This document shows, piece after piece, positions 24,396 through 32,315 of a stretch of 64,000 nucleotides of DNA (its first letter is position 1; each line of letters opens with the position of its first letter). This DNA comes from Actinoplanes sp. M2I2 (GTDB lineage: Bacteria > Actinomycetota > Actinomycetes > Mycobacteriales > Micromonosporaceae): contig NZ_JALPVJ010000012.1 of the NCBI RefSeq assembly GCF_023544445.1, forward strand, positions 186,001 to 250,000, in the 5' to 3' direction. The position numbers and the translations under genes are program-made. The notes below the pieces were generated by a model. That model worked only from the letters and a program-made list of their open reading frames with translations. It was not told the origin of the DNA and did not search any database.

Positions 24396-25639
24396 TGACC
24401 GTGTCCTTCGACTGCGGGGAGAAGCAGCTCACCCGGCGCGGCCTGCTCGGCGCGGCCGCCCTGACCGGCCTGGCCGGGGCCGGGGTGTCCACCGAGCTCG
24501 CGTACGCCGCACCCGGCTACACCGGTGACACGCTCGTCGTGCTGTCGTTGCACGGCGGCTTCGACGGGCTGTCGGCGCTCGCCCCGATCGGCGACCCCGG
24601 CTACTACCAGGCGCGCCCGAACATCGGCGTGCCCAAGGCCCAGGTCATCGCCGGCGACGGCACTTTCGGCCTGCACCCGGCGCTCGCCCCGCTGCTGCCG
24701 CTGTGGCAGGGCGGCAAGCTCGCCGGCGTGCACGCGGTGGGCCAGCCCAACCCGACCCGCTCGCACTTCGCCGCCATGGAGGCGATGGAGAACGCGGCGC
24801 CCGGCACCTCGCTGCGGACCGGCTGGCTCGGCCGCATGCTGGGGGCCACCGGCGCCTCCGGGGCCCTGGCCGGCGTCTCGGTCGGCGCGGCCATGCCCGA
24901 CCGCCTCTTCGCCGGCCCCACGCCGTCGGTCTCGATGGCCGGGATCGACAAGTTCACCCTGGCCGGCGACTCCGTCAAGCGACCCCGGGCGGCGGCGCTG
25001 CGGGCCCTGTACGCCGACGCGCCGCTGCTGCAGGCCGCGCCCGCGCTGGCCGCCGACCGGGCGCTGACCGCGAGCGCCGCCGTCCGCGGTGCCTCGTACA
25101 CACCGGCCAAGGGCGCGGTCTATCCGGACACCGAGCTGGGCGGCGCGCTGCGCGACGTGGCCCGGCTGATCAAGGCCAAGGTGGGCCTGGCCACGGCTGC
25201 GGTCGACTGCGGCGACTGGGACATGCACGAGGGGCTCGGCCCGGCGGTCAAGGGTCAGCGGATGTACGACAACCTGACCGAGCTGGCGCTGGCCCTGGCG
25301 GCGTTCGCGGCCGATCTCGGTCCCGAGGGGCTGAAGTCGGTGACGCTGCTGACGATCAGCGAGTTCGGCCGGCGGGTGCAGGAGAACGGCTCGCGCGGGG
25401 CCGACCACGGGCACGGCAACGCGATGCTGCTGCTCGGCGGCGGGGTCAAGGGCGGCAAGGTGTACGCGAAGTGGCCCGGCCTGGCCCCGGGCGCGCTGGT
25501 GGCCGGCGACCTCGCGGCGACCACGGATTATCGGTCGGTCATCGGGGAAGTCCTGCAGAAGCGCTGCGGCGTCGGCTCGCTCACGGAGGTGTTCCCCTCC
25601 GTGGCGCCGTCGACGTTCGGCCTCGCGACCGCGCGCTGA
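24395..25639 (+). CDS. Tat-exported DUF1501 family protein
   Basis: A 414-residue protein starting at 24395, one base overlapping the DUF1800 stop. Its Tat signal is KQLTRRGLLGAAALTGLAGAG. DUF1501 blocks include TLVVLSLHGGFDGLSALAPIGDPGY, THS-like NPTRSHFAAMEAME, DCGDWDMHEGLG and LLTISEFGRRVQENGSRGADHGHGNAMLLLGG. The H/D-rich segments resemble the metal sites of the alkaline phosphatase/sulfatase fold, to which the family has been related. Function with DUF1800 is unknown; joint export through Tat suggests a complex folded with cofactor in the cytoplasm. Confidence 0.92.
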   Translation: MTVSFDCGEKQLTRRGLLGAAALTGLAGAGVSTELAYAAPGYTGDTLVVLSLHGGFDGLSALAPIGDPGYYQARPNIGVPKAQVIAGDGTFGLHPALAPLLPLWQGGKLAGVHAVGQPNPTRSHFAAMEAMENAAPGTSLRTGWLGRMLGATGASGALAGVSVGAAMPDRLFAGPTPSVSMAGIDKFTLAGDSVKRPRAAALRALYADAPLLQAAPALAADRALTASAAVRGASYTPAKGAVYPDTELGGALRDVARLIKAKVGLATAAVDCGDWDMHEGLGPAVKGQRMYDNLTELALALAAFAADLGPEGLKSVTLLTISEFGRRVQENGSRGADHGHGNAMLLLGGGVKGGKVYAKWPGLAPGALVAGDLAATTDYRSVIGEVLQKRCGVGSLTEVFPSVAPSTFGLATAR

Positions 25640-25709
25640 CATCTCGTGTTGAACGAGCGTTAACCTGATCGCGGGTACTGGACTGCATAGCCTTCCCACC
25701 CTCGCGTTT

Positions 25710-27134
25710 ATGGTGGCCGTGATGGAACCAGCAACCGGGCACGTCGTCCTCGAAAGCGCCGTCGACGAGGGCTTCGCCTCGCTGCGCCTGCCCGCGCGGT
25801 CCCGGGCCCAGCGGTACGAGCTGGGCCGCTCGCTGCGGGAGCGGGCGCACCGCTCCGACGTCGCGCACTGGTCGGCGCCGGACGCGCGGGTCGACCCGGT
25901 CACCCAGATCAGGAAGGCCAACGCCGGGCGCCAGCCCTGGCTGGTGCCGCTGCGGGTCGGCCGGATGGTCGCCTCGCCGTACGCGTACCTGCGGGGCTCG
26001 GCCAACGTGATGGCCGACGACTTCGCGCACCTGCCGTCGACCGGCATCACCCCGGTCATCTGCGGGGACGCCCACCTGGGCAACTTCGGTTTCTACGCCT
26101 CGCCCGAGCGCGAGCTGGTGTTCGACCTCAACGACTTCGACGAGGCCCACCCCGGCGCCTGGGAGTGGGACCTGCGCCGGCTGGTGACCAGCGTGCACGT
26201 GGCCGGCCGGCAGAACGGCTTCAAGGAGAGCGCCTGCGCCGAGGCCGTGCAGCACTGCGTCGAGGAGTACCAGCTGCAGATCCAGCACCTGGCCGAGCAA
26301 CCGCTGCTGGGCCGCTCGTTCGACCAGATGGACGTCGACCGGCTGCGCTCGGCGGCGTCGCGGCCCAGCTTCCGCGCCGAGATCGACCGGGCCGCCCGGC
26401 GCGCCCGGCGGCGCACGAGCGACCGGGCGCTGCCCCGCTTCACCGAGCGGCGCGACGGCACGGCCCGGCTGGTCGAGGAGCCGCCGCTGATCACCCGGCC
26501 CAGCGACGCCGAACGCGACCTGCTGGCCGAGGCCCTGGACGGCTACCTGAACACGCTGCCGCCGCACTGGGCCCGCATCCTGGCCGGCTACCGGATCGTC
26601 GACATCGCGCACAAGGTGGTCGGGGTCGGCTCGGTCGGGCTCCGGGCGTACGTGGCCCTGTGCGAGGGCTCGAGCACCTCCGACGTGGTGTTCCTGCAGC
26701 TCAAGCAGGCACGCCGCTCGGTTGTCGCGCACCACCAGCACGGCGACGCGGCCTGGCACCGCCACCAGGGTCAGCGGGTCGTCGAGTACCAGCAGGCGCT
26801 GCAGACGGTCTCGGACCCGCTGCTCGGCTGGGCCACCGTCGGCGACCTGCAGTTCTATGTGCGGCAGTTCCGCGACATGAAGGGCGCGATCGTCGTCGAG
26901 GGCATCGACGCGGCGGCGCTGGGCGACTACGCCGGCATCTGCGGCTATCTGCTGGCCAAGTCGCACGCCCGCACCAGCGGCGCCTCGATGATCGCCGGCT
27001 ACATCGGCAGCAGCGGCAAGCTGGCCGACGCCCTGTGCCGTTTCGCCCGCGCCTACGCCGACCAGGTCGAGAGCGACCACGACGAGCTGGTCACCGCCGT
27101 CCGCCGGGGCATCCTGCCGGCCGAGACCGCCTGA
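25710..27134 (+). CDS. DUF2252 family protein (kinase-like fold)
   Basis: A 474-residue cytoplasmic protein; the ATG at 25722 (MEPATGHVV) is an alternative. The family blocks are RSRAQRYELGRSLRERAHR, GDAHLGNFGFYASPERELVFDLNDFDEA and WEWDLRRLVTSVHVAGR, followed by VGVGSVGLRAYVALCEG and LQLKQARRSV. GDAHLGNFG and FDLNDFDEA resemble the catalytic H-x-D-x-x-x-x-N and DFD elements of aminoglycoside phosphotransferase/kinase folds, so phosphotransfer is possible but undemonstrated. A TGAACG sits 50 bases upstream, but its -10 does not fit the other promoters. Confidence 0.9.
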   Translation: MVAVMEPATGHVVLESAVDEGFASLRLPARSRAQRYELGRSLRERAHRSDVAHWSAPDARVDPVTQIRKANAGRQPWLVPLRVGRMVASPYAYLRGSANVMADDFAHLPSTGITPVICGDAHLGNFGFYASPERELVFDLNDFDEAHPGAWEWDLRRLVTSVHVAGRQNGFKESACAEAVQHCVEEYQLQIQHLAEQPLLGRSFDQMDVDRLRSAASRPSFRAEIDRAARRARRRTSDRALPRFTERRDGTARLVEEPPLITRPSDAERDLLAEALDGYLNTLPPHWARILAGYRIVDIAHKVVGVGSVGLRAYVALCEGSSTSDVVFLQLKQARRSVVAHHQHGDAAWHRHQGQRVVEYQQALQTVSDPLLGWATVGDLQFYVRQFRDMKGAIVVEGIDAAALGDYAGICGYLLAKSHARTSGASMIAGYIGSSGKLADALCRFARAYADQVESDHDELVTAVRRGILPAETA

Positions 27135-27207
27135 CCCCCTCGGGCCGCCCGGCCGCGTCACGGCATCATGATCGGATGACTATCTGCCTGTCCGTGAGGA
27201 GCCACCG

Positions 27208-27612
27208 GTGAGCGGCCGCGTCTCGATCGACCACCCGGAACTGCGGGAATTCTGGACCGAGCGGCACCTGTGCACGCTGACCACCCTGCGGGCGGACGGC
27301 TCGCCGCACGTGGTGGCGGTCGGGGCGACCCTCGACCCGGCCACCGGGCTGGCCCGGGTGATCTCGTCGTCCACCTCGGCCCACGTGCGGCACGTCCGGG
27401 CCGGTCAGGCGCGGGTGGCGATCTGTCAGGTCGAGGGTCCGCGATGGGCCACGGTCGAGGGTCTCGCGGTGGTGCGGGACGACCCGGAGTCGGTGGCCGA
27501 GGCGGTCGAGCGCTATGCCGCGCGCTATCGCACACCCCGCCCCAACCCGGCCCGGGTGGCCATCGAGATCACCGTGACCAAAATCCTCGGGTCGAGCCGC
27601 TTCACCAGCTAG
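27208..27612 (+). CDS. PPOX class F420- or flavin-dependent oxidoreductase
   Basis: A 134-residue split-barrel protein with GTG start and GAGGAG ribosome binding site. It starts FWTERHLCTLTTLRADGSPHVVAVGATLD, the pattern of the actinobacterial F420-dependent PPOX family (TIGR03618-like). RVAICQVEGPRWATVEGLAVV covers the second cofactor contact and AVERYAARYRTPRPNPARVAIEI the C-terminus. Such proteins reduce diverse substrates with F420H2 or bind biliverdin; the substrate is unknown. Confidence 0.88.
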   Translation: MSGRVSIDHPELREFWTERHLCTLTTLRADGSPHVVAVGATLDPATGLARVISSSTSAHVRHVRAGQARVAICQVEGPRWATVEGLAVVRDDPESVAEAVERYAARYRTPRPNPARVAIEITVTKILGSSRFTS

Positions 27613-27752
27613 ATCGGCTGGGCGCGGTAGGCGGGCTTCGGGACGGCGCCGCGGTCGAGACGGGTGGCCAAGCGGTGCAGCGCGGCCGCGGCGGCCCGGC
27701 GGGCGCGGCCGGGCGGGCGTTCCGGGACGGTCGGGCTGTTCGGCAGCGCCGA

Positions 27753-28313
27753 ATGCATGAGGTGGGAGTTGGTGGCGGGCGCGGGACAGCCCGGCCCGCG
27801 GAGTACCTGCACACCTACGCCGAGCTGGCCGCCTGGTCGGCGTACCTGGGGCTGATCGACGCCGCCACCGGGGAACGGCTCGGGCAGAACGACGCCCCCG
27901 CGACGCTGCGCACGGCCATCGGCCTGCGGGAGGCGATCTTCGAGGTGTTCCGGGCGGTCGGGCACGGCCAGCCGCCGCCCGGTCCCGCGCTCGACGAGGT
28001 GCGGCTGCGCTACGCCGAGGCAGTCGCCGCGGGACGTCTCGGGCCGGCTGCCGACGGGACCTTCACCTGGCACTTCGACGGCGACAGCCCGGACCGCGCC
28101 TGGTGGCCGATCGCCGTCGACGCCGTCCGGCTGCTCACCACCGGACCCCTCGACCGGGTGAAGGTGTGCGCGGCCGAGGCCGGGTGCATCGGCCTGTTCG
28201 TCGACACCAGCAAGAACCGGAGCCGCCGCTGGTGCACGATGGACGGCTGCGGGGTCGACGCGAAGGTGAAACGCCAGGCCAAACGGCGTACCGCCGCCCG
28301 TACCGGCCCCTGA
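27753..28313 (+). CDS. CGNR zinc-finger (ABATE) transcriptional regulator, probable damaged N-terminus
   Basis: The frame 27753-28313 gives 186 residues. From about residue 17 it fits the ABATE domain (EYLHTYAELAAWSAYLGLID), and the C-terminus is the CGNR zinc finger (VKVCAAEAGCIGLFVDTSKNRSRRWCTMDGCG with C, C, C, C and the W-C-x-M-x-x-C-G core). The normal ABATE start, WELVxGxxxLDxxNT, is absent from this frame. In the next frame an ATG at 27757 encodes MRWELVAGAG, which looks like the true start. A frameshift plus loss of about 10-15 residues between 27780 and 27805 would explain this. It may be a pseudogene or a sequencing error. Confidence 0.65.
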   Translation: MHEVGVGGGRGTARPAEYLHTYAELAAWSAYLGLIDAATGERLGQNDAPATLRTAIGLREAIFEVFRAVGHGQPPPGPALDEVRLRYAEAVAAGRLGPAADGTFTWHFDGDSPDRAWWPIAVDAVRLLTTGPLDRVKVCAAEAGCIGLFVDTSKNRSRRWCTMDGCGVDAKVKRQAKRRTAARTGP

Positions 28314-28319
28314 CGCCCG

Positions 28320-29864
28320 CTATATCCAGCGGCTGCCGAGCCACATCCGGGCGGACCAATCCGCGTACGGGATCGACTGGCCCACGAAGATGGGGAAGAA
28401 GTAGGCGAAGCACAGGGCCACCACGGTGACGTAGAAACCGGCGACGATCGTGCCCACCAACTGACGGTCCGTGCGGCCCCCGCCCTGCCTGATGCCCTCG
28501 GGCGGGGTCATGATCGCGCCGAGGACGTAGACGACGGCGAGGATCAGGAACGGCACGGCCGGCAGCACGTAGAACGAGAACATCGTCCGGCCGTCCTTGA
28601 TCGCGTAGTAGAACCAGGGCAGCAGGCCGGCCACGACCGGGACGAGGATCGCCCAGGCGCGCCAGTCCCGGCGGGCCACCCCGAACCAGATCAGCGCGGC
28701 CAGGGCCGGCAGGAACGACCACCACAGGACCGGCGTGCCCAGCAGGATGATCTGGCGGGCACAGCTCGGGGCGCCGCAGTCCGTGGCGCCGGGCCAGTAG
28801 AAGTTGACCGGCCGCCCGATCAGCAGCCACTGCCAGGGCCAGGACTGGTACGGGTGCTTCGACGTCAGGCCACTGTGGAACGAGTACGCCTCGGAGTGGT
28901 AGTGCAGCAGGTTGAGCAGGGCGCCCAGCACCGGCGGCTCGCTCAGGCCGTTGGCCTCCCGGTAGTGCCGGAAGTAGCCGGTGTTCGTGACGAACCAGCC
29001 CGTCCAGGTGGCCAGGTAGAACATGACGGTCAGGACGACGCTGAGCAGACCCCAGCCCAGGTCGGCCAGGATCCCCCGGTCCAGCCCGGCCGTCCGGCGC
29101 GCCCGCACCCGCCAGACGATCACCAGCAGGCCGAAGAACGGCAGGAAGAACAGCGCGCTCCACTTCACCCCGCAGGCCAGACCGAACAGCATGCCGGCGA
29201 CCAGCAGCCACCACGGGACGCTCCGCCGCTTCTCGCCGGTCTCCAGCGTCCGCAGCAGGTGGCGGCGGTAGTGGTCGCGGTCGAGCAGCACCGCGGCGAA
29301 GGAGGCGAGGATGAACAGGCCGAGGAAGATGTCGAGCAGCGAGACCCGGGACAGCACCAGCTGGAAGCCGTCGAGGGTGAGCAGCAGACCGGCCAGGCCG
29401 GCCAGCACGATCGAATGGAACAGCCGGTAGGCGACCCGGATCAGGATCAGCACCATGAGCGTGCCGGCGATCGCGGTCGGAACGCGCCAGCCCAGCTCGT
29501 TGTTGCCGAACACCGCCTCGCCCAGCGCGATCAGCCACTTGCCCAGGGGCGGGTGCACGACGTACGCGGGTCCGTTGGTCTTCTCGTCCCACTCGACGCC
29601 GTGCTGCAACAGGTCCCAGGCGTCGGTCGGGTAGTACACCTCGTCGAAGATGTAACCCTTGGCGTCGCCGAGCCCGTTGAACCGCAGGAGGGCCGCGATC
29701 GCCGTGATGACCGCCGTGACGAGCCACGAGTACGGGTCGAGCCAGTTCTCCAGCGTCGCGAGCCGCCGCCGGACGACGCCGGGGACGGGCCGCTCGGCCG
29801 GTGCGCCGATCGCCGGGTCCGGTTCGGGAGTCAGCTCAGTCTCAGCCGCGGCCGCGCTAGTCAC
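28320..29864 (-). CDS. pmt: polyprenol-phosphate-mannose protein mannosyltransferase (GT39)
   Basis: A 514-residue polytopic membrane enzyme that transfers mannose from polyprenyl-phosphate mannose to Ser/Thr of exported proteins. After a cytoplasmic leader of about 45 residues the first helix follows, then the acidic loop GYIFDEVYYPTDAWDLLQHG with the catalytic Asp-Glu pair and HPPLGKWLIALGE. About 10-11 helices are visible, and LASRVSLLDIFLGLFI-like and GVKWSALFFLPF motifs match actinobacterial Pmt. It starts with GTG, and -10-like TACGAT lies seven bases upstream, suggesting a leaderless mRNA. Thr/Pro-rich exported proteins in this window (for example the amidase linker) are plausible targets. 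Confidence 0.92.
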   Translation of the reverse strand: MTSAAAAETELTPEPDPAIGAPAERPVPGVVRRRLATLENWLDPYSWLVTAVITAIAALLRFNGLGDAKGYIFDEVYYPTDAWDLLQHGVEWDEKTNGPAYVVHPPLGKWLIALGEAVFGNNELGWRVPTAIAGTLMVLILIRVAYRLFHSIVLAGLAGLLLTLDGFQLVLSRVSLLDIFLGLFILASFAAVLLDRDHYRRHLLRTLETGEKRRSVPWWLLVAGMLFGLACGVKWSALFFLPFFGLLVIVWRVRARRTAGLDRGILADLGWGLLSVVLTVMFYLATWTGWFVTNTGYFRHYREANGLSEPPVLGALLNLLHYHSEAYSFHSGLTSKHPYQSWPWQWLLIGRPVNFYWPGATDCGAPSCARQIILLGTPVLWWSFLPALAALIWFGVARRDWRAWAILVPVVAGLLPWFYYAIKDGRTMFSFYVLPAVPFLILAVVYVLGAIMTPPEGIRQGGGRTDRQLVGTIVAGFYVTVVALCFAYFFPIFVGQSIPYADWSARMWLGSRWI

Positions 29865-29870
29865 CCCGGG

Positions 29871-29876
29871 ATCGTA
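29871..29876 (-). promoter_or_regulatory. -10-like element for pmt, leaderless
   Basis: TACGAT on the minus strand, seven bases (counting from the last T) before the GTG at 29864, with GTCACA 17 bases further upstream as a poor -35. It fits the actinobacterial TANNNT pattern; there is no space for a ribosome binding site. Confidence 0.35.
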
Positions 29877-29925
29877 GGTCCTCGCGCCCGGATGTGACGA
29901 CCGCGCCGGCGCGAGCTCCGCCCCG

Positions 29926-30363
29926 TCAGATGCGGCCGTCGGACGTGAACGGGCCGACGCGGGCCGGAAGGACCAGGCCGGACGCGGCCAGCGCCATCAG
30001 GAGGTCGTGGAGCTGGCGGCGAGTGAGAGTCTCGTACAGGCTTATCTCGGGGTGCGGGACGCCGAGCGCCCGGGCCGCGTCGACCGCGCGGGCCCCGATG
30101 GCGGCCTCGATCGCCCACAGGCGGTGGGCCCGCATCGCCAGATGGGCCGAGGCGGTCAGCTCGCTGTGCAGGCGCAGCAGGCGGCGCAGGTCGGCCGCGA
30201 GCTGCTCGATGGGCGGGCCTAAGGGCTGCGGCGGCTGCGGCCGGGACGCCTCCCACCGATCGGCGATGGCGCCGCACCACTTGGGCGCCCACACCACGAC
30301 CGCGCCGAGCAAGGTCGGCGTGGCCACGATCAGAGCGAGCTTTCCCACATCCCAGACGTCCAC
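29926..30363 (-). CDS. hypothetical protein with N-terminal membrane helix
   Basis: A 145-residue protein starting with GTG. Residues 8-27 (KLALIVATPTLLGAVVVWAP) form a single transmembrane helix; the rest is helical and Ala/Leu/Arg-rich, with a proline turn QPPQPLGPP. The stretch IEQLAADLRRLLRLHSELTASAHLAMRAHRLWAIEAAI could form a coiled coil. The C-terminus has ETLTRRQLHDLLMALAASG. I do not recognise a family. It lies between pmt and pirin with no operon link. Confidence 0.55.
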   Translation of the reverse strand: MDVWDVGKLALIVATPTLLGAVVVWAPKWCGAIADRWEASRPQPPQPLGPPIEQLAADLRRLLRLHSELTASAHLAMRAHRLWAIEAAIGARAVDAARALGVPHPEISLYETLTRRQLHDLLMALAASGLVLPARVGPFTSDGRI

Positions 30364-30491
30364 TGATGCTCCTCGACTACGGCGGACAAGGCCGTACCTC
30401 GACCATCCGTCCGAGCGGGACCAGCGTCAACCCGATTGCCACCGGCACCGCACCCGTGGTGCGTCACGTGCGAAAACTCGACCCCATCGGG

Positions 30492-31457
30492 TTATCCCGC
30501 GGGAAACCGGACACGGCCGCGCGGCACCAGCCGGGAGATCGGCAGCGCCGGGGCGGGCAGGGGCGCGCCGTCGTAGCCGCGCACCTCGCCGAAGCGCGGG
30601 GTGCGGTCGGACCAGTCGGCTCGCATCTGGACGATCTCGTCGTGGTCGCGGGCCACGAAATTCCACCACATGACCAGGCGCTCCTCGAACGGCTCGCCGC
30701 GCAGCAGGAGCAGCCGGAACGCCGACCCGGTGGCCACGGCGACGGAGGTGCGGCCCGAGCCGAGGTAGAGCAGCGGGCCGGGTTTGAGCGTGACGCCGTC
30801 GATCACCGGAGCACCGTCGAGCGCGAGGAGGGCGTACTCGAAATCGGGTCTCAGCGGCAGGGTGGCCTGGGCGGAAGCCGCCAGAGCGAGCTCTGCCCCG
30901 ACCAGCGGGGTGTGGCACCGGGCGGGCGACGTCGCGCCGGCGAACTCACCCATGAGGACCGTGGCGGTGAAGCCGGCCCCGTCGACGACGGGCAGATCGG
31001 CGTGATGGGCGAAGGCCGGTGGCATGTCGCGCGCCGCGTGCGGCAGCGCGACCCAGAGCTGGACGCCCTGGAGCACCGGGGTGTGCTCGGGCGGGGTCTC
31101 CTCGGAGTGGGAGATGCCGCCGCCGGCGGTCATCAGGTTGAGCTGACCGGGGCGGATCTCCTGGCGGTGACCGAGGCTGTCGCGGTGCAGCACCTCGCCG
31201 GCGAGCAACCAGGTCACGGTCTGCAGGCCGGTGTGCGGGTGCGGGCCGACGCGCATGCCGCCGGAGCCGGCGAGATCGTGCGGGCCGTAGGCGTCGAGGA
31301 AGCACCAGGCCCCCACCATGCGGCGCTGGCGGTTGGGCAGGGTGCGGGTGACGGCGAAGCCGCGGGGGCCGCCCAGCGCGACGGGGGCGCCCTCGAGCAG
31401 CTCCAGGGCGGCCGGCGCGGACAGACCGACCTCGGGATCCGCTTCGAAGCTGCTCAC
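30492..31457 (-). CDS. pirin family protein
   Basis: A 321-residue bicupin starting with GTG (SSFEADPEVGLSAP). The N-terminal cupin has RMVGAWCFLDAYGPHDL, MRVGPHPHTGLQTVTWLLAGEVLHRDSLGH and GGGISHSEETP, giving the His/His/His/Glu metal site of pirins. The C-terminal cupin is degenerate (DFEYALLALDGAPV, LLLLRGEPFEERLVMWWNFVARDHDEI). The WWNFVARxxxEI motif confirms the family. Bacterial pirins are iron proteins, some with quercetinase activity; the role here is not determined. Confidence 0.92.
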   Translation of the reverse strand: MSSFEADPEVGLSAPAALELLEGAPVALGGPRGFAVTRTLPNRQRRMVGAWCFLDAYGPHDLAGSGGMRVGPHPHTGLQTVTWLLAGEVLHRDSLGHRQEIRPGQLNLMTAGGGISHSEETPPEHTPVLQGVQLWVALPHAARDMPPAFAHHADLPVVDGAGFTATVLMGEFAGATSPARCHTPLVGAELALAASAQATLPLRPDFEYALLALDGAPVIDGVTLKPGPLLYLGSGRTSVAVATGSAFRLLLLRGEPFEERLVMWWNFVARDHDEIVQMRADWSDRTPRFGEVRGYDGAPLPAPALPISRLVPRGRVRFPAG

Positions 31458-31636
31458 CCCCGGGACGCTACCCCTGTCCTGTGACAGAAAGAGCGGTGAC
31501 GAAAAGCAGCGGAACGGCGACGGGGCGAACCCCGCCGCCGTTCCGGTCCCGGCACTACCGCGCAGGCACGACCTCACACCGGCATGGGGGGCAGACCGGT
31601 GGGAGCGTTCGCGTTACTTGTGCGCGGCGGCGGCCA

Positions 31637-31756
31637 TCAGAGACGGGGGCGGCGGCCGCCGGCCGGGGAGTTGAGGGTCTCGAGCGTCCAGACGTCGAGG
31701 CGGCGCAGGGCCGCCCGCCAGGTGGCGCGTACGGCGCCGAGTTCGAGGCGCGGCAT
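31637..31756 (-). CDS. small hypothetical protein of 39 residues
   Basis: The ATG at 31756 follows a strong ribosome binding site (AAAGGAG, six to seven bases away), the best argument that this short frame is translated. The product starts MPRLELGAVRATWRAALRRL and is basic and amphipathic, with a C-terminus NSPAGGRRPRL. No family is recognised. It stands alone between pirin and the giant gene. Confidence 0.45.
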   Translation of the reverse strand: MPRLELGAVRATWRAALRRLDVWTLETLNSPAGGRRPRL

Positions 31757-32315
31757 GATCCGCTCCTTTCGATCGGTGTCGTGGCTCCACCCGGGACTCC
31801 GTCGTCCCGGGCGCTCCTCCACCGTGACATCCCATACCACCTTGATCCGTTTGCGGGGAGCGTGTGATGCGCCACTGCCGGGCGCGGAGTTACCCGTCCG
31901 TATCGCCGGACCGGGTTTAAGACTTGCTTAAGTTCGGCGCGCCCGGCTCGGTGACCTGACGTTTCGCCGGGCGAACGGTGTGTAGATCAGCCGACCGCGT
32001 TTGAACTGTTCGCCGCTGGTCCGCGTACTCTCCGCCGACGAAGAGACACGGCGGAGCAACGAGCCGGCACCCGAGCCCGGGTCCGGCGCCGGGGCGACGC
32101 CGCGGGAAGCGCCCGGCCGGGTGCTGGCGCGGCCCGCAAATCCGTGGTTAACCTTCCACATCCACCGCGTGGGAGGGGATGATCCGGGCACGCGTGACGA
32201 ACGGGGGGCGAGGCATGCGGCTATGGGGTGAGGGGCACTCTCCCTGGCGCCGTTCCCACGCTCCCGGCCGGTCTGTTCGTCAGCACCGCCGTGGACGCCG
32301 CTCCGGAGCCGCGGC
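31757..32315. other. 559-base intergenic region before the giant gene
   Basis: It contains a sigma-L-like promoter at 32002-32029 and otherwise no convincing gene, RNA or terminator. The 286 bases between that promoter and the ATG at 32316 would be an unusually long leader. Frames within it lack codon bias or a good start. Confidence 0.6.
32002..32029 (+). promoter_or_regulatory. ECF (sigma-L-like) promoter upstream of the giant gene
   Basis: TGAACT, exactly 16 bases, CGTACT. Same spacer and same -10 as the elements for the DUF4331 operon and the monooxygenase. Confidence 0.5.

Noticed and set aside
25655-25682. Sigma-L-like promoter before DUF2252 (TGAACG with GGTACT 18 bases on)
   Set aside because: Spacer is too long and the -10 lacks the CGT start shared by the other sites.
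27270-28313. A single 347-residue protein covering the PPOX 3' half and the CGNR gene
   Set aside because: The first 160 codons are a shifted shadow of the PPOX gene; only the part from about 27753 has family similarity.
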